From Aaosphaeria pasadenensis (Eukaryota; Ascomycota; Dothideomycetes; Pleosporales), in contig JAKLMB010000011.1 of assembly GCA_022813625.1 (NCBI GenBank), positions 1,054,001 to 1,118,000 of the forward strand: a DNA stretch of 64,000 nt, in the 5' to 3' direction. Made by a program: the position numbers and the translations under genes. This document shows positions 22,554 to 34,013 of the stretch, one piece after another. How positions within the stretch are numbered: the first letter of the stretch is position 1; every line of letters begins with the position of its first letter. The notes below the pieces were generated by a model that saw nothing but the letters and a program-made list of their open reading frames with translations, was not told the origin of the DNA and did no database searches.

Positions 22554-23453
22554 TTACCACTTCAGTGTATCACGCTCCAACGCCTCTCGTACTGGCGTGA
22601 GTGTTATACCATATTGCCTAGTCTTCTCTAGATCTACACAATAACCCACATCTCTTTGCCATTGTTGTGCAGTCACTGTTAAATGACCCTGGGCTACAAG
22701 CTTAGCTGCTTCATCGTCGCTCAGATACTGCACACTGATATGCTTGCCACTGATCGCACCGAGGAGCTCTGCAAGCTCATGCGCCGTCAGCTTTTCAATC
22801 GCAAGCGGAATCTCCTGTCCAGAAAATCTTTCGGGAGCATCCAAGGCCGCGACTGCGAACTTCGCAATGTCTTTTGTGTCGATGAGATCGAGCCGAGTAG
22901 AAGGCGTGTATGCAATGCTCAGACGCTGCGTATCTGCGAGGCCAGGGAACATGTAGTTGACCTCCGGGGAGCAGAAATTCTGGACAAAGAATGCAGGTCG
23001 CAGGATGGTCCAATTCGGAAATCCGGCTGTCCGCACCAGGTCTTCGATCTTCTGCTTGTTCGTCCAGTACCATGCTAGAGGATAGCTGTCTGCATCCCAG
23101 CCAGGGAAGTTCTCATGATCGCCTGTGCGTGCGACACTCGAGTATATGATATTTTTAACACCTTTATTGCGGGCAGCGGCGAGGATGTTCTCGGCGAACG
23201 AGATCTCGTTGACTGGGTGGGCGGGGATGGCAAAGAAGAGAGATTCCGAGTGTTCAAGGGATGCTTCTATTGATTTGACGTCCGCAAGGTCTCCAGTGTG
23301 TAAAGTTGCACCGAGGGACTGCAATTGCTTTGATATGTCTGAAGATGCATTTCTGACCAAGGTATGCACGGTGTAGCCGCGTTCAATGAGTTCACTGATA
23401 GCGGCCTGACCTTGTTTTCCCGAACCAGGCAGAACTGTAACGGACGTAGACAT
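22554..23453 (-). CDS. NmrA-like NAD(P)-binding (atypical SDR) protein
   Basis: A single-exon frame of 299 residues. The Rossmann start is VTVLPGSGKQGQAAISELIERG, the NmrA/isoflavone-reductase-type glycine motif, followed by VHTLVRN (a basic residue that favours NADP), the central IIYSSVARTG and the C-terminal helices ALEREGT-like end. Such proteins either reduce quinone-type or phenolic substrates or act as redox-sensing regulators; NmrA itself restrains the GATA factor AreA. The classic SDR Tyr-Lys pair is not obvious, so a sensor or reductase role stays open. The Met at 23453 is preferred over an in-frame Met 16 codons earlier because the beta-strand of the fold begins just behind it. It sits between two copies of a diverged repeat. 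Confidence 0.85.
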   Translation of the reverse strand: MSTSVTVLPGSGKQGQAAISELIERGYTVHTLVRNASSDISKQLQSLGATLHTGDLADVKSIEASLEHSESLFFAIPAHPVNEISFAENILAAARNKGVKNIIYSSVARTGDHENFPGWDADSYPLAWYWTNKQKIEDLVRTAGFPNWTILRPAFFVQNFCSPEVNYMFPGLADTQRLSIAYTPSTRLDLIDTKDIAKFAVAALDAPERFSGQEIPLAIEKLTAHELAELLGAISGKHISVQYLSDDEAAKLVAQGHLTVTAQQWQRDVGYCVDLEKTRQYGITLTPVREALERDTLKW

Positions 23454-23788
23454 GATGTCTGATAGATGTTGACTGGATGGAGAGGGGTTAAGTTGGTACA
23501 AACACTCGCGTTTAGAGGATTTTCCTTATATGGCAGCACCAGGCTGGCAATTGTGGATTCAGACTCCCTTGCTCACTAATCAGTTGCCTGCATTTAAGAC
23601 TGTGGGGACAGTGATAGGCTTTTTAGTATATTTTCGAAGACTAGTGCAGCGGATGTCTAAAGGAGCATACAACAGTACGAGTAGACACTGCTATGACATC
23701 CATGAATCAATCATTAAAAACAATTCAAAAGTTCGAAGACAGAGCAATGCTTAAAAGTAACATCCGACAAGGGTTTTTTATCTTGGAA

Positions 23789-23868
23789 AATTAGCGTAAT
23801 TGATGGCCATCCACGGTTGGCGATTCATACTAAATGCTTTGGTTTCCTTTCTCAGCGAAGATCTTGCA
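23789..23868. repeat. Diverged direct repeat, copy B
   Basis: Partner of 21663-21740 at about 80% by eye. Where A reads GACCATTTACGG, B reads GGCCATCCACGG, the transition pattern left by repeat-induced point mutation. Confidence 0.6.
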
Positions 23869-24412
23869 TATTTCATAGAACTCCATATTCTAAGATGTTC
23901 CACCAGCAGGATAACCAAGGCCATAATATAGACACGCATAGAGGATAGAGAAAGAAATACTCATTGCCTCTTCAAGATTCGCCAAAGACGGGTCGTGAGC
24001 TTTGCGAGACCGCCTCGGTAGCTGGGGGAATTGGTCTTGATGGCTATGACTAGCATCCTTAACAACATCTAATGGCATTATTGGCGTGAAAATACTCTCA
24101 ATAACCTATGTATCTTAAAATAATCTGTACTGAGGAATATCTACAATTAGCGAATTGTTTCACTCAAGCCGTTACTGGGCTTCGAGCATTCCTGTGAAGT
24201 CGCCCGTAACGAGAGTAGCCTTGATCGGGCCAATGTTGAATATAAATGAACCAACGCATTATACAAAGACAAGTAACAAGGCATTATGATTTATTGGACG
24301 TAAATGAATTGATAATTCAGTATTGAAATCAAGAGTGGCTATTATAGACTACGTCACAGGTACACTTCCCACCGTTCTCAGAGTACCTATAGACAGATCA
24401 AGGGACCCGCCT

Positions 24413-24432
24413 CGGACATTTGCGGACATTTA
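24413..24432. promoter_or_regulatory. Tandem CGGACATTT site, candidate Zn2Cys6 operator
   Basis: CGGACATTTG followed directly by CGGACATTTA, a direct repeat with 10-bp period (CGG-N7-CGG), 431 nt before the ABC transporter start. Zinc-cluster regulators bind paired CGG triplets, and one is encoded 5 kb downstream, so this is a reasonable operator candidate. Confidence 0.45.
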
Positions 24433-24862
24433 AATTCTACAGTACACCGACCAAGATCCACATTTTCAAGTCAATTAGCTCGATTAAATCAACCAATTTC
24501 TAAGCAAGCGCATTCTTATCAACTGCAGTCTATTGGACGTTTGACAGCGACTGTACAGCGTAAACGCCTTCGAACGTTGTAATTGAGCCTGCACCTACCA
24601 GCTGCCATCTTCTTTGAGCTTCAAGTAATTGAGTCATGTCGGAATGACGATTTTCCACTTGAGAAGTCAATCGAAATAAAATCCATAATGGGCATTATTG
24701 CTTATAAAATTGTCCGACAGGAGGATTGCCATCCCGTAAACTATACCAGCAGGTTGTTTATATAGGCTTTGAAGATATCCTCATGGCCTTGTTGCTATTC
24801 ACAGATTCAGTTCTTCTTATAGATTTGCAGATACAAGACTTGATAAAAAGTAGCAAACAGTC

Positions 24863-27800
24863 ATGTTTGAACGCTCTGATATCCATCCAGTAAGACTGTT
24901 TAATTGATTTTCTCATTAACCGAATTGACTGTATTTCAGGGACCACATGTATTCCAACAGCCAGAAGACTTGCCCTGGTATCGGTACGAGGGTCGCGAAG
25001 TTGGTGTACTATTCCAAGGGCTCAACGTATGGGGAAAAGTAGCTGGTGAAGCACGGGCGAAAGATATTCTTGCCATCTTCCAAGATGTGTTCTTCGAATC
25101 ACCGATCAACCTTGTTCGTCACATCATAGGTCGTCGAATACATCGCAATCGACTCCTCATTCACGATGCAGTGGGCACAGCTGAACCTGGGAAGACCTTG
25201 CTGGTGCTCGGTCGACCAGGGTCGGGCTGCTCTACGCTACTGAAAGCTCTGGCAAATCAACACGGCTCTTTTGAGAGAGTGGAGGGCCATTTACAACACG
25301 GAGCCTTCCCATTTGAACAGTCAACACGTCTACTTCGATCAAATATTGTGTACAGCGGCGAGGATGATGTTCATTTTCCCACCTTGAGCGTTGGCCACTC
25401 CATGGAGTTTGCTTTGAACCTGCGAAAGCCCAAACGACTGGACCATGAATCGAACGCAGATTTCGTTCGACGGCTTTCCAAGACGATACTAGAGTCCCTT
25501 GGTATTGCTCATACTAAAGATACCATCGTTGGGGATGCTTTCGTACGCGGAGTATCGGGCGGCGAGCGTAGGCGCATAACCTTGGCTGAGGTTCTCACAG
25601 CTGGACCAGCCATCGTTTGTTGGGATAATCCTCTACGTGGACTCGACAGTTCCTCTGCCTTGAGCTTCCTCAAGCTTCTCAAGACTCTATCGACCACGAC
25701 TGGTATGACAAACATTGTTACAGCCTACCAAGTCTCGGAAAGTATCTATCAAGAATGCTTCGACCGCGTACTGCTCTTGTATGAGGGCCGCACCATTTAC
25801 TCTGGACCTGCTGGGAATGAAGCCAAAGCATACTTTACGCATCATCTTGGTTTCCATTGTCCGGACAGGCAGACTACATCTGACTTCCTAACGGCAATAA
25901 CATCTCCCGAAGAGCGGCAGGTTGTCGAAGGTTTCACACCTCCGCCCCCTATGGATCCTGATGGCCTTGCCGAAAGATTTCGACAAAGTGCCTACTTCAG
26001 GGAGCTAGAGATGGATATGAAGCAATTTCGAATTCATGCTGCCGAAGACAAAGGACAGATTGCGGCGATCGAACAGGACGTACGTTCTACCAAACATCCT
26101 CTCACTCGAAGGGAGGGTTTCACGACTCGAACATTTCACAGTCAGCTCATCGCAGCTATGACAAGACACTATCAGCTACTATGGGGCATGCGAAAGACTG
26201 TATTTACCGTCATCATGTTCAATATCATCAATGCTTTGGTCATCAGCGCTGCTTACTTTTTGTCGCCTGATACAAACAACGGAGCGTTTATGCGGAGCGG
26301 TGCTATCTTCTTCGCGCTGATCTTCTTTGCGCTCAATAGCCTGAGTGAGGTCACTCCAATGGTGAAGTCACGCCTGATAATGAAGAAACATTACGAACTT
26401 GGCATGCTGCACCCAGGGATAGGCGCAGTGGCCCTAACTTTGGCTGAGCTTCCATTATGCTTTATCCAGACATTGCTGTTCTCGATTCCATACTACTTCA
26501 TAATAGGGCTTTCGAAGACGGCAAGTGGCTTCTGGTACTTCGAACTCATCATGTTTGCTTCATATGCAGCTTTCATGGCTTTATTCAGAGCAATGGCAGC
26601 TTCGGTACCGAACGTCCCCGTGGCACTTATGTTGGCGGGAGCCGCTTTTCCAGTTGTGCTCCTACCTTCTGGTTATGCGCCAATATGGCCAACTCTACTC
26701 AGATGGAGCTCGTGGATTCGTCGCATTTCTCCATCACCTTTTGCACTCGAGGCCTTGATGGCCTTCGAATTTTCCCAAGTGACTTTACACTGTGCTCCTG
26801 ATGAAATGGTCCCAAATGGCGCTGCGTATGAGGCAAGTTCCCCGAACTCTTACATGCCTTTGATAACCTATTGACTTTTGTATAGAACGTTTCACTCATG
26901 AACCAAGCCTGCCCGCTTCCAGGGGCCGAGGAAGGTTCAGCCACTTCAACCGGCCCAGATTATCTAGCCACTCGCTTCGACTACTATGCTTCCCATGTTT
27001 GGAGAAATTGTGGCATCATTGTCGCAATGTGGGCTATCTATACCTGTATGATGGCAGTTGGTCAGACGTGCATGACTAGGCGTGGCGAGGGTGCTGCCGT
27101 TGGTTGTCGATACAAGAGAGGTGCTGTGCTACCCAGCGACCTGATGGACAGGCAGGTAGAAAGGAAAGAAGTTGATGTGGAGTCACAAGGTAGTCACCAT
27201 CCGAATTCGAGTGATCAACATGAAGCTAGTCAGGCAGACAGTCCGGTCTCTAAGGAGTTGGGAATTTCACCATGCAAAAAGCGTGATGAAACCAAGGTAA
27301 GGCAATCCCCACGTTTCCATCTTGATATAGAACGCTAAGCTGATTCTAATTCCAACAGGCGGCTTTCACTTTCTCCGAAGTTTCGTATACCGTGTCGGTG
27401 GAGGGTGGGAAAAGAAAACTCCTTGACAATGTCAATGGTTATGTGAAACCTGGTCAACTTACCGCACTGATGGGAGTCTCAGGGGCAGGTAAAACAACTT
27501 TGCTGGACACCCTTGCGTGGCGGAAGATCGATGGAGAAGTGTCCGGAGATATAAAACTCGGCGGTCGCCCCATCATTGACCTCGGGAACGCTTTCTCACA
27601 AGCGTGTGGATTTTGCATGCAACAAGATGTCCACGACGAAGGAACCACGGTGAGAGAAGCACTCGTTTTTTCGGCACTGATGCGCCGTCCGCTTTCTATA
27701 CCCAAAGAAGAGAAACTCGCACACGTTGAAAAAGTCATCGACCTATTAGCCTTGAGATCTATCCAGCATGCACTTGTCGGCAAACCTGGGGAAGGTGGTT

Positions 27801-29263
27801 TGGGGGTTGAAGAACGCAAGAGGTTGACCATTGGTGTGGAGCTTGCGGCCGACCCTTCAGCCTTGCTCTTCCTTGATGAACCTACCTCAGGCCTGGACAG
27901 TCAAGCTGCTTTCTCTCTCGTGCGTTTTCTTCAAACAATCGCGGCTACCGGTGTACCAATCGTATGCACCATTCACCAACCCTCTGCGATCATCTTCGAC
28001 ATGTTCGACCACATTCTGCTTCTTGCACCAGGAGGAAGAACTGTGTATTTTGGCGAGACAGGCAAGATGTCTAGCACGGTGGTCGACTACTTCTCTCGAC
28101 ATGGTGCTCCTATGGCGCCCAATGCAAACCCGGCGGAGTTCATTCTCGACACCGTTGCGGAGAGAACCCGCGCTGACACATGGACACAACATTGGCGTGA
28201 GTCCGCCGAGAACATGAAATTGAAAGATGACATCGAGACTATCAATCGTTCATCGCCGCATACGGTGGTCATGTCACATAATTTGCCAATAGTTCATCAG
28301 TGCATTTACCTCACTAAGCGTCATGCTATTTCGATCTGGCGCGACGGGTTCTACAGCTTCAGTCGACTATCCAAAGCCATTTTCATGGCACTTGTCGTGT
28401 CATTCAACTTTTGCAAACCTCGCAATAGCCAGCAGGACGCACAAAATCGCATCCTTGCGCTATTGATTCTCCAGTGGATTGTTCCGAGCTCTGCCGCCGA
28501 TCTATTCGACATCTGGTTCTCAAAATGGACTCTCTTCACCACTAGGGAGCGGGCAGGTGTAGGATATTCTCCCTTCTCACTATGCGCGGCCCTCATCATC
28601 GTGGAAGTCCCCATTGCCATCATCATCTACACATTCTTCTTCTTGTGCAGCTGGTGGACTGTGGGGTTCGGTTTCGCCGGGTTTGGGTACCTTAATTTCC
28701 TTGCCCTTGGAATGTTCGGGATAGGTTTCCCATTTGCCATAGCCAGTTTGTGTACAAACAGCGAATTGGCAGGCTATGCCAGTAGTCTTATTTGGTGTGT
28801 CATGGCTACATTTGGAGGCATTGCTGTTCCGCATGCCGATATGAACAACTTCTATCGTCCGTGGCTATTCTGGGCGGATCCGATGCGTTACTTTTTGGGA
28901 GCAACTGCGTCTGTGGGGTTGCATGATGTGCCAATAAAGTGCAGCAAAACTGAAATAGCGACGCTTCAGCCGTTAGATGGCATGACGTGTGGTACGTATC
29001 TGCGGGAGTATCTGGCAACGAACACGGGTTACGTTGTCAATCCAGATTCGCGACGAGACTGTGGGTTCTGCCCATATAGTACTGGTGACGAGTACCTGGC
29101 TGGGGTTGACTTCTATTTCGATGACAGATGGAGGGACTGGGGAGTATTCACAGCATTTTGTTTCAGCACCTTGGCTATTGCATTCATTTGCAGCTGGCTG
29201 AGATACGGGAGGGGAATAAATGTCTCTAAGATCTTTTATGGTCTAAGACAGGCAAAACGATAG
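24863..29263 (+). CDS. PDR-type (ABCG) full-size ABC transporter
   Basis: Predicted exons join(24863..24889, 24940..26832, 26886..27296, 27359..29263) give 1411 residues, normal for fungal pleiotropic-drug-resistance pumps. NBD1 has the Cys-type Walker A GRPGSGCST (about 100-108), signature VSGGERRR and WDNPLRGLDS. TMD1 spans about 395-630. NBD2 has Walker A GVSGAGKTT (about 816), the degenerate signature VEERKRLTIG and Walker B LLFLDEPTSGLDS, followed by TMD2. This asymmetry of Walker and signature motifs is the fungal PDR hallmark. The pump resides in the plasma membrane and exports hydrophobic compounds such as azoles or metabolites. Intron 2 must use a GC donor to join YE to NVSLMNQACP. 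Exon 1 is only nine codons and is inferred from a good GTAAG donor; the N-terminus is shorter than in typical members, so the true start could lie upstream. Confidence 0.88.
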
Positions 29264-29956
29264 TATCAAACCCATTGGGGGCACTCGAAGCGTGTTCTTC
29301 TTGGGTTCAATAAAAATATCTATAGCTTGGAGATAATCTGTACTGAGGTAGTTTTGCTTATCTATAAATACAGGATCTGGGAGGTCGCTCATGATAGACC
29401 TCGTATAGCATCGTTTTCGCGGGCAGAACCTGACGAGTTCTCTAGATCAATAATGACGTGCTCAGTTTGTTAGATACTCGGGCTAACGAAAAAGCTGAAT
29501 ACAGTACGTCACTCTTGATCACAAAGGAGGCAATAAAGCCAACAAGTTATCTGACAACGTGGTAGCCGAGCGCAGCCTGTGTTACATCTGAGGTCTTATA
29601 AGTGACATTGAGGGTTAGGCTATGATCAGCATTCACGATTGAACAATTCCAGAGAATTCATCTGTGTTTTTCGATCGATCGGCCGATCTTTTCTCTCGTT
29701 CAAACTGTGAATCGGTGAGGCATTAGTAAACATCAGTGGGCCCTATCCCTAGCTCCCGGATAACCTACCGCAGTAACAGTAATACTTTATTTCCATGTAT
29801 ATAGTATTACCCCCAGCAAGCACACTCGCTGACATATACATTTCAAACTCATTCTTTATACGCATAACTAGGGAGTTGGCTGCGTATAATGTGACCAAAT
29901 CCGGCCCTCCTTACATACCCACCTTTTCGTTTAGGATACTGATCATTTAACCATTC
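29264..29956. promoter_or_regulatory. Promoter of the Zn2Cys6 gene
   Basis: 693 nt with the perfect palindrome GATCGGCCGATC at 29677-29688 containing inverted CGG triplets (CGGCCG), about 270 nt before the start codon, and the second copy of a 16-mer at 29333-29348. No gene seen. Confidence 0.45.
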
Positions 29957-32069
29957 ATGGCCTCAATGGAATCGGCTCCAACATTACCCCTGCAAGTAAT
30001 GTCCCGAACTCTGGAGCATTTGCACGTCGCCTGCAATAATTGTAAGATGCGCAAGGTTCGCTGCAATGGTGAGCAGCCGACGTGTTCAACTTGCTTAAAA
30101 CAAGGCCGCGAATGCATATACCAACCTCTTAGAACCCGAGGACGAAAGAAAGGCAGATGTCTCAGAGCTGAACACTCAAAGACTGGTCTACCACCTTTGG
30201 CCGCGAAACGATGTCGTGAGGTACGTCTAGGCCTGGGAGTGGGTCATGCCGAAACAGGGGCCTTCCAATTCTTTGGGTCTGCTTCGGTTCTTTCATTTTT
30301 TCAAGTATTTTATCGCCGTATTCATGGGAACGAAGATGAATCTTTGTCGCCTGGGGTAATGAGAGTATGGGGTATGGAGCGCTTCGTCTTTCCTCCAGCA
30401 CATTCAGGATTCGAAGGAGGCCCTATTTCCTCCCATGCATGGATACCAAGGGACCTAGCAGATTGCTTCGTCAACAACTATTTCTTGGTCTGCCATCCTC
30501 AGTATCCGTTTTTGAAGCGCTCCGATGTTGAACATGCGCTGACTGCTTCGTATGAGCCCCCTTGCACGGAGAGGATGGCTCAGAGCCGCAACATTACATG
30601 TATAGTTTCGAAAAATATCCTGCTCATGGTGCTGGCTATTGGTGCCATAACTTGTACAACTTCGCCGCAAGGAGATCCAAAGGAGGCCGAGCGATGGGCG
30701 ATATATCTTTCTTCGTTAGTGGACTCTCGCAACTTTGTACTCGCCAGTACAACAATTGGAGTGGTTCAATTTCTCCTTCTGAAGAGTATCTTCGGAATCC
30801 AACAAATGAGAACTAACGATGCCTATCTGTATGCTGGTCAGGCAGCATTGGCAGCAATAGCACTTGGCATGCATCGCGCTCAAGTGGCTGACGGCTCACA
30901 ATCAGAACGACATCGAATGCGGGTTACCTTCTATATTCTTTACTATACCGAGCGCCTGGCTGCCCTCTTTTACGGTCGTCCATCTTGTTTCCGAGACGAG
31001 TTCATCGACGTGCCGTATCCTGAAGACCTACCTGGATCCGAGGGGAGCTGTGCGGACACCAATTTTGCCTATGTGCGTGCCATGGCAGATATAGGCAAGA
31101 TAGCGGATCAAATAAACGGCCAGATCTACTTTTTGAGTGGTTCAGAAGCCATAAAGAAGGATACTATCCAGAAGTGCGACGCTGGTCTCGACGAGGCAGT
31201 CCAAGGACTTCCGCCATATCTGCAATTCTTCGATACAGCCATGCCAATCAGCGCATTTTGATGGCAAGATGTCCAACGGACACATATAGGTCTCATGTAC
31301 TACAACTGCCGCATCTTAATTCATCGGCCTTCGGTATGCTTTTTGGGTCTTCACGAGTCACTCAACGATGCGTTAGCTGAAGCTGCAGCTGCGGGCATAC
31401 CTGATCTCCTGTCCGGCATCGATCGCGCAGTTTCTGCAGCGAATTCCCTCATTCTGCTTGCCCTGGACGCATTCACTGTGCGTGCTCCCATCATGCGTCA
31501 AGATTCAGCTGTAGCATACACCGTCATGGGTGCCTGTCTATGTCTACTCTATCACATGCTGGATGGCCCTGCTAAAACATCTATCAATGATGCCACAGCC
31601 TTGTTCGACGTAGTTAACAGCGGAATTCATGTCCTAGAATACATGGAACATCCAGGTCCCTTGTCAGGAAAACGAACTATGAGCGAGAATATCATCAACG
31701 TTGCTCGAGATGCATTTCAGACCGCGCGACATAACAGCAACAACCCAACCCAAGGCGTATCATCAGGAGCAGTCGATGATTCGCAACAGGACTACATGAA
31801 TACAGAAACAGCTATATCTCAGAACAATTTTGTTCAATTGGATCCACTCCTTTCGCACTTCCCGTGGCTTTGGTTAGTATTCATTATCCCCATTACTAAA
31901 TGCTGATTTGCTGACATCTATTTGTGATATAAACAGTGAACCAGTGCTCCCTGTGGCATTTAGCGATACTCAATCCTCACCAAGCTTCACCCCGGAAGAC
32001 ACGCCGCTTTATCTTGATGACCATATCAGCAATGATAATACAAGCGGATTCTATTGGACTAATTGCTAG
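29957..32069 (+). pseudogene. Zn2Cys6 transcription factor interrupted by one in-frame TGA
   Basis: Exons join(29957..31872, 31937..32069) would encode 682 residues except for a TGA at 31259-31261 (codon 435). The zinc cluster is intact (C26-x2-C-x6-C-x6-C-x2-C-x6-C53) and followed by a basic linker RTRGRKKGR. The fungal_trans middle region is complete (AGQAALAAIALGMHR, LAALFYGRPSCF, LPPYLQFFDTAMP). Directly after the stop, in the same frame, comes the conserved WQDVQRTHIGLMYYNCRIL and 220 more residues, then a valid GT-AG intron and a final exon ending FYWTNC. So only one codon is broken. Either a recent nonsense mutation, an assembly error, or a working 434-residue truncated factor explains this. 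Its position behind a PDR pump suggests that it regulates that pump. Confidence 0.8.
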
Positions 32070-34013
32070 ATTGACACCGATGCTGGTGAACAGGACCCGA
32101 GAAAAGCCTTGATCAATTCTTTGCCCTAGTTTTCAGGAGCCAAGTAGCAGTCGTCAACATACTATCGTCTCGTAGAGAAAATGTACATACACTGATAGAT
32201 GATAGATAGATATTGAATTTAAAGAGCATGGCAGATGTGTTATCGGAGAAGATGATGGGCTGCTGGATTAGCTAGCCCTGCGGATACTGGTACACGTAAT
32301 CCATAACGGCATTATCATGCCTATTTCTTACTGAATAAGCCCACTGTCCTGCTTAAATCTAGACGCATGTCTCTTCTGCGTCGTCAACGTCATCCAATAC
32401 TAAACGACACGGTCGCGGCAGAACCCACCCTCAGATGTTGATAGACTAGTACGGTTAGGTGCTGAGGAGGACATTAATCATAGGAGTTTGACAACGTCAA
32501 GCCGGAAAACTAGAGAAACCCAGCATACTAAATGGAATATTCTATTGAGGGAATGTACGACAATCAATTAGTATCGGTCGCAAAGATGAGCCCATACAGT
32601 AGATGGAGCAGCAAGTCACCATCTCGGCGGCGTAATGCTTCGTGTGATGAGGTTGCAGAAGCCTGCACAAGAATGGATCGTAAATTGTATCTCTTGAAAA
32701 CACGACTCAGTTTTAAGTCGTACTCGCTTTCTTGCCGAAGACATGGACATTATATTCGAGAATCCACAATGTCACTACTCGATCTATCTCCACTTGCATG
32801 TCGAAGCCTCCACAATTGCCCGTTCACGCCAGCAATTGACACACGTCAATGCAGACATTCTCTCGAAACCCAAGCATGCACGACATCGCAACATTGTACG
32901 TGACCTTGAAGCACAGACGAGCGCTCTGATGCAGCTGGGGAAACGCCTCAATGAGGCCCGGGGCCTTGACCTCCGCTTCAGAATGGAGACACTTTGAATA
33001 CAAGAGGACTAGAGGGAGAGGATCTCGACATCCCATTTGATCAAATTACGTCGAACGCTGACCGCCAAAATGAAGGAAGCGAATGTGCGTTCATGCGAGT
33101 TTCTTGCAGATGACTAGCCACGGCAAAAGACCAAAAAGGGCATTTGAATGACAAAGCTGGAAAACGAACGGCCAGTCGGGGCACTGGGGAACCAGAGCAT
33201 CGCGAACCATATTTCGCATAGCCGTTCTTACAGTTTATCAAACCGTTCCACTTTATGTAATGTGTCAGTTGGGAGGGTTCGCGACTAGGTAGGTGCATAG
33301 ATGCTGGCGTGACATGGGGTAGATGGTTGCAAATCGCCCTTCGCGTACCCTTTTCGCACCTGCAGGCTGCACGTCACAACAGCACATGGTGCACTCGACA
33401 TGGGTGGGAAACCGTCCAGGCCCCGCATTTGGCCATACAAAATTGGCTGTGCGCATTGAGAATATCTCCCGAAGCGTGCGTCGGCAATTGAGTGGGCTGG
33501 GCCATGAGTAGCATGGAACTGTGGGGTGCAGGGGGCATGAAACGGCTATGAGACCGTTGAAGGGGTGTTGCAATAGGGGATATGGAACCAGTCACAATTC
33601 GACTCTGGAGATGTATTGATGCTGTGCAACGGTAGCAATTGGTTTTGGTTGTTCTGAGTGGTTAATTTAATGGAGGTGTGCGTTGTAATTCAATGCATTG
33701 GTTCAGTTGAGGGTGGCAATATAGTGAGCGCCATCGCGAGCGCTATTCCATGGTTCTATGGTTGAGTAGGTCGACAGAAGCCCTCTTTATTCTTCTCCTT
33801 CTCTTTCTTTCTCTGTGTGTTCTGATGGCCTTCTAGAAAGGGCCGTCATGTTGGTTCAACATTGTCTTTTCTATTACCATCTTTATTGAATGTTGTGTCG
33901 GCTGGACCGCACCTAATGTGACCACGAATTTCTTACTTCCTTTCGATTCACTTTGTTTTGCTTTGCATCACCAACTATTTCCACTCGTTTAGCATCATCT
34001 ACAATCATCCAAT
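32070..34013. other. Intergenic region, about 1.9 kb
   Basis: Contains a possible gene remnant (32587-32999) and the long promoter and leader of the rhodopsin-domain gene. The part from 33000 to 34013 shows no coding frame with family features. Confidence 0.5.
32587..32999 (+). pseudogene. Possible decayed small gene, product unknown
   Basis: In one plus-strand frame an open stretch from 32587 runs to a TGA at 32695 and then on to 32999. The second part reads like coding sequence (TRFLAEDMDIIFENPQC, then a helical, Arg/Leu-rich tail ending LDLRFRMETL). I find no intron that would remove the stop and no start for the second part other than the Met at 32743, which would give 85 residues. I do not recognise the family; a remnant is more likely than a working gene. 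Confidence 0.3.

Larger units (their letters stand above)
23454..24862. other. Intergenic region and shared promoter, about 1.4 kb
   Basis: Holds the promoters of the divergent NmrA-like and ABC transporter genes. It includes repeat copy B (23789-23868), a tandem CGGACATTT site (24413-24432) and one copy of a 16-mer (24120-24135) that recurs at 29333-29348. A minus-strand frame near 23890-24078 has gene-like composition (RSRKAHDPSLANLEE) but no partner exons, and may be a fragment of a decayed gene. Confidence 0.5.

Noticed and set aside
31259..31261. Programmed readthrough or A-to-I editing of the TGA
   Set aside because: The context TGA-TGG is not the known TGA-CTA readthrough signal, and fungal editing favours TAG with a U before the A; possible but without support.
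31190..31290. An intron that would splice out the TGA of the Zn2Cys6 gene
   Set aside because: The only upstream GT (31199, GTCCAA) is a poor donor, and using it would delete the conserved LPPYLQFF segment.
21362..32069. Secondary-metabolite biosynthetic cluster around the ABC transporter, NmrA-like gene and regulator
   Set aside because: No polyketide synthase, peptide synthetase, terpene cyclase, DMATS or P450 is present in the window; pump and regulator alone do not make a cluster.
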